Origin: Symbiodinium sp. CCMP2592
Lineage: Eukaryota > Sar > Dinophyceae > Suessiales > Symbiodiniaceae
Direction of reading: 5' to 3'
NCBI GenBank assembly: GCA_905221615.1
Contig: CAJNDT010006011.1
Span: 372,001-436,000, forward strand
DNA: 64,000 nucleotides
The notes beneath the pieces are model-generated. The model did no database searches. It saw only the letters and a program-made list of their open reading frames with translations, and was not told where the DNA came from. Made by a program: the position numbers and the translations under genes. Positions 62,879 to 64,000 of this stretch are shown one piece after another (positions within the stretch are counted from its first letter, which is position 1; each line of letters starts with the position of its first letter).

Positions 62879-63839
62879 GAGTTAATTCAACACTATGTGG
62901 AATTGAACACCGTCATGTAAACTTCTGTTTGAAGATAAGCAACATTACCGAGAAAGAGTTGCAAGGGAGCGCCAGGATTACCAGACCGCCTTCTTTTACT
63001 CGTCGTGCTTCATTTAAAGCCAGCCTGCCAACCGGTGGTTGCCAACCAGCAGCATAAACAAATTTCACACAATGCAAGGTTTAGGGGTTTGGGTTTCGGG
63101 TGTTTGGGTTTCGGGTGTAAGGGTTTCATCTTAAGGCGAGCAGCAAAAAGCCAGATGGCTTCGTCAAGTCCATGGCAACGGGGTCGGTGTCTAGATCTAT
63201 GCTGGATCCACGAGCTCCAGCATCCTCGCAAGGAGCAACTACGTATCACGAAAGAGGTCTTACAGTAGATCCGATAGGCGAAATCCCGAAATTGCCGAAT
63301 TCCAACAAATCCCACAAACACCATCCCCTACCTGATTGCCAAACTCCAGTCCTGTCTCAGGCACTGGGAGACATGGCCCATCCCGGCGAAAACCTCGAGG
63401 AAGTCCAGATCCTGCTGTGCGTGGTGGTGGCTGCGGCGGTTAAGGGTCTTGGCTTACCAATAAAACCCGAAACCCTACCGAGCCTTGCCCATATATAGTT
63501 CTGAATAAGTTTCTGAACAACAAAATTATTGCCTCTATTATGATGCAGCTGTTCGGTCCTGCCCCTGAAGAGCTGACTCATAAAAGCCAAGCAGTACACA
63601 CAGCAGGATGAAGGGCACGGGCGCCCGCCATTGGAGCAGCTCTGCCACCACCATAATTCGTCAAAGTCGGACCCTGAAATCTGAATCCTGACAACCACAG
63701 TCGAAAAAGCGAGACTCCCTATAGAAGAGCGGCGAAGTCACCAACCCAGAACCAGGACCTAGCTAGTGCACCTGAAAAGGATCAGTAAACTCAAGCAGAA
63801 ACAGGAAGCCCAACACAAAACCAATAAGTACTGGCATAC
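62879..63839. other. No gene recognised
   Basis: TTTAGGGG/TTTCGGGTG units at 63080-63125. Frames of 60-113 codons on both strands (63172-63498 plus, 63357-63698 minus) overlap and cannot be ranked. Confidence 0.35.
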
Positions 63840-64000
63840 CTTAGGTGCAGCATCTATATGTACAAAATAAATGCATGAAAAACATGCACACACATTCTTT
63901 AATTCTCATGAATCAATAGACATATGTATGCACATATACATGTTTCTATCTGTAATATACTACACATATGTACACACACACACACATACATACATGCATC
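63840..64000. repeat. (CA/TA)n microsatellite at window edge
   Basis: CACACA, ATATGT and CATACATA units continue to the end of the window. Confidence 0.75.

Overview
The window looks like nuclear DNA of a dinoflagellate, most likely of the Symbiodiniaceae/Polarella type. That is inferred from content, not searched. TTTAGGG/CCCTAAA telomere-like heptamers are scattered through almost every non-coding stretch. Coding DNA is split into short exons with AG|GT or AG|GC donors. Several protein families match ones I remember as strongly expanded in dinoflagellate genomes: Copia polyproteins, a tnp2/Plavaka-like transposase, a GIY-YIG-like protein and a family with an STHKKEYM-type motif. No rRNA, tRNA, operon, ribosome-binding site or CRISPR array was recognised.

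Layout. About 1.1-4.1 kb (+) is a multi-exon CACTA/tnp2-like transposase gene. From 4 to 33 kb the DNA is mostly non-coding: degenerate telomere repeats, many 90-130 bp terminal-inverted-repeat (TIR) elements of several families (some with clear 5-bp target duplications), microsatellites, a 0.9-kb GATGAAA satellite, two true interstitial telomere arrays, and a few isolated exon-like ORFs. From 33.4 to 42.1 kb (-) lies a large Copia-order retroelement with gag-like ORFs, integrase, then reverse transcriptase and RNase H. It carries three unexpected accessory regions: a RapZ-C-like C-x4-HRS motif, a 2OG-Fe(II)-oxygenase-like HxD...H...R region and a DUF488-like domain. A 772-bp TIR element splits its pol frame, and its integrase lacks the catalytic Glu.

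From 42.1 to 46.6 kb is a near-perfect 2,236-bp tandem duplication. It carries a 511-codon exon of an unknown family. Only the downstream copy keeps the following exon (predicted 685-aa protein), and a small basic-tailed protein gene follows at 47.6 kb. The rest (48.5-63 kb) is mostly minus-strand multi-exon genes: a second tnp2-like transposase, the STHKKEYM family gene, a GIY-YIG-like protein and a 595-aa Lys/Glu repeat protein. Two 0.86-kb direct repeats follow, ending in a 68-bp perfect palindrome.

The most novel item is the retroelement at 33-42 kb. The three-exon cassette at 42-48 kb is the second. Exon limits are read by eye and are approximate.
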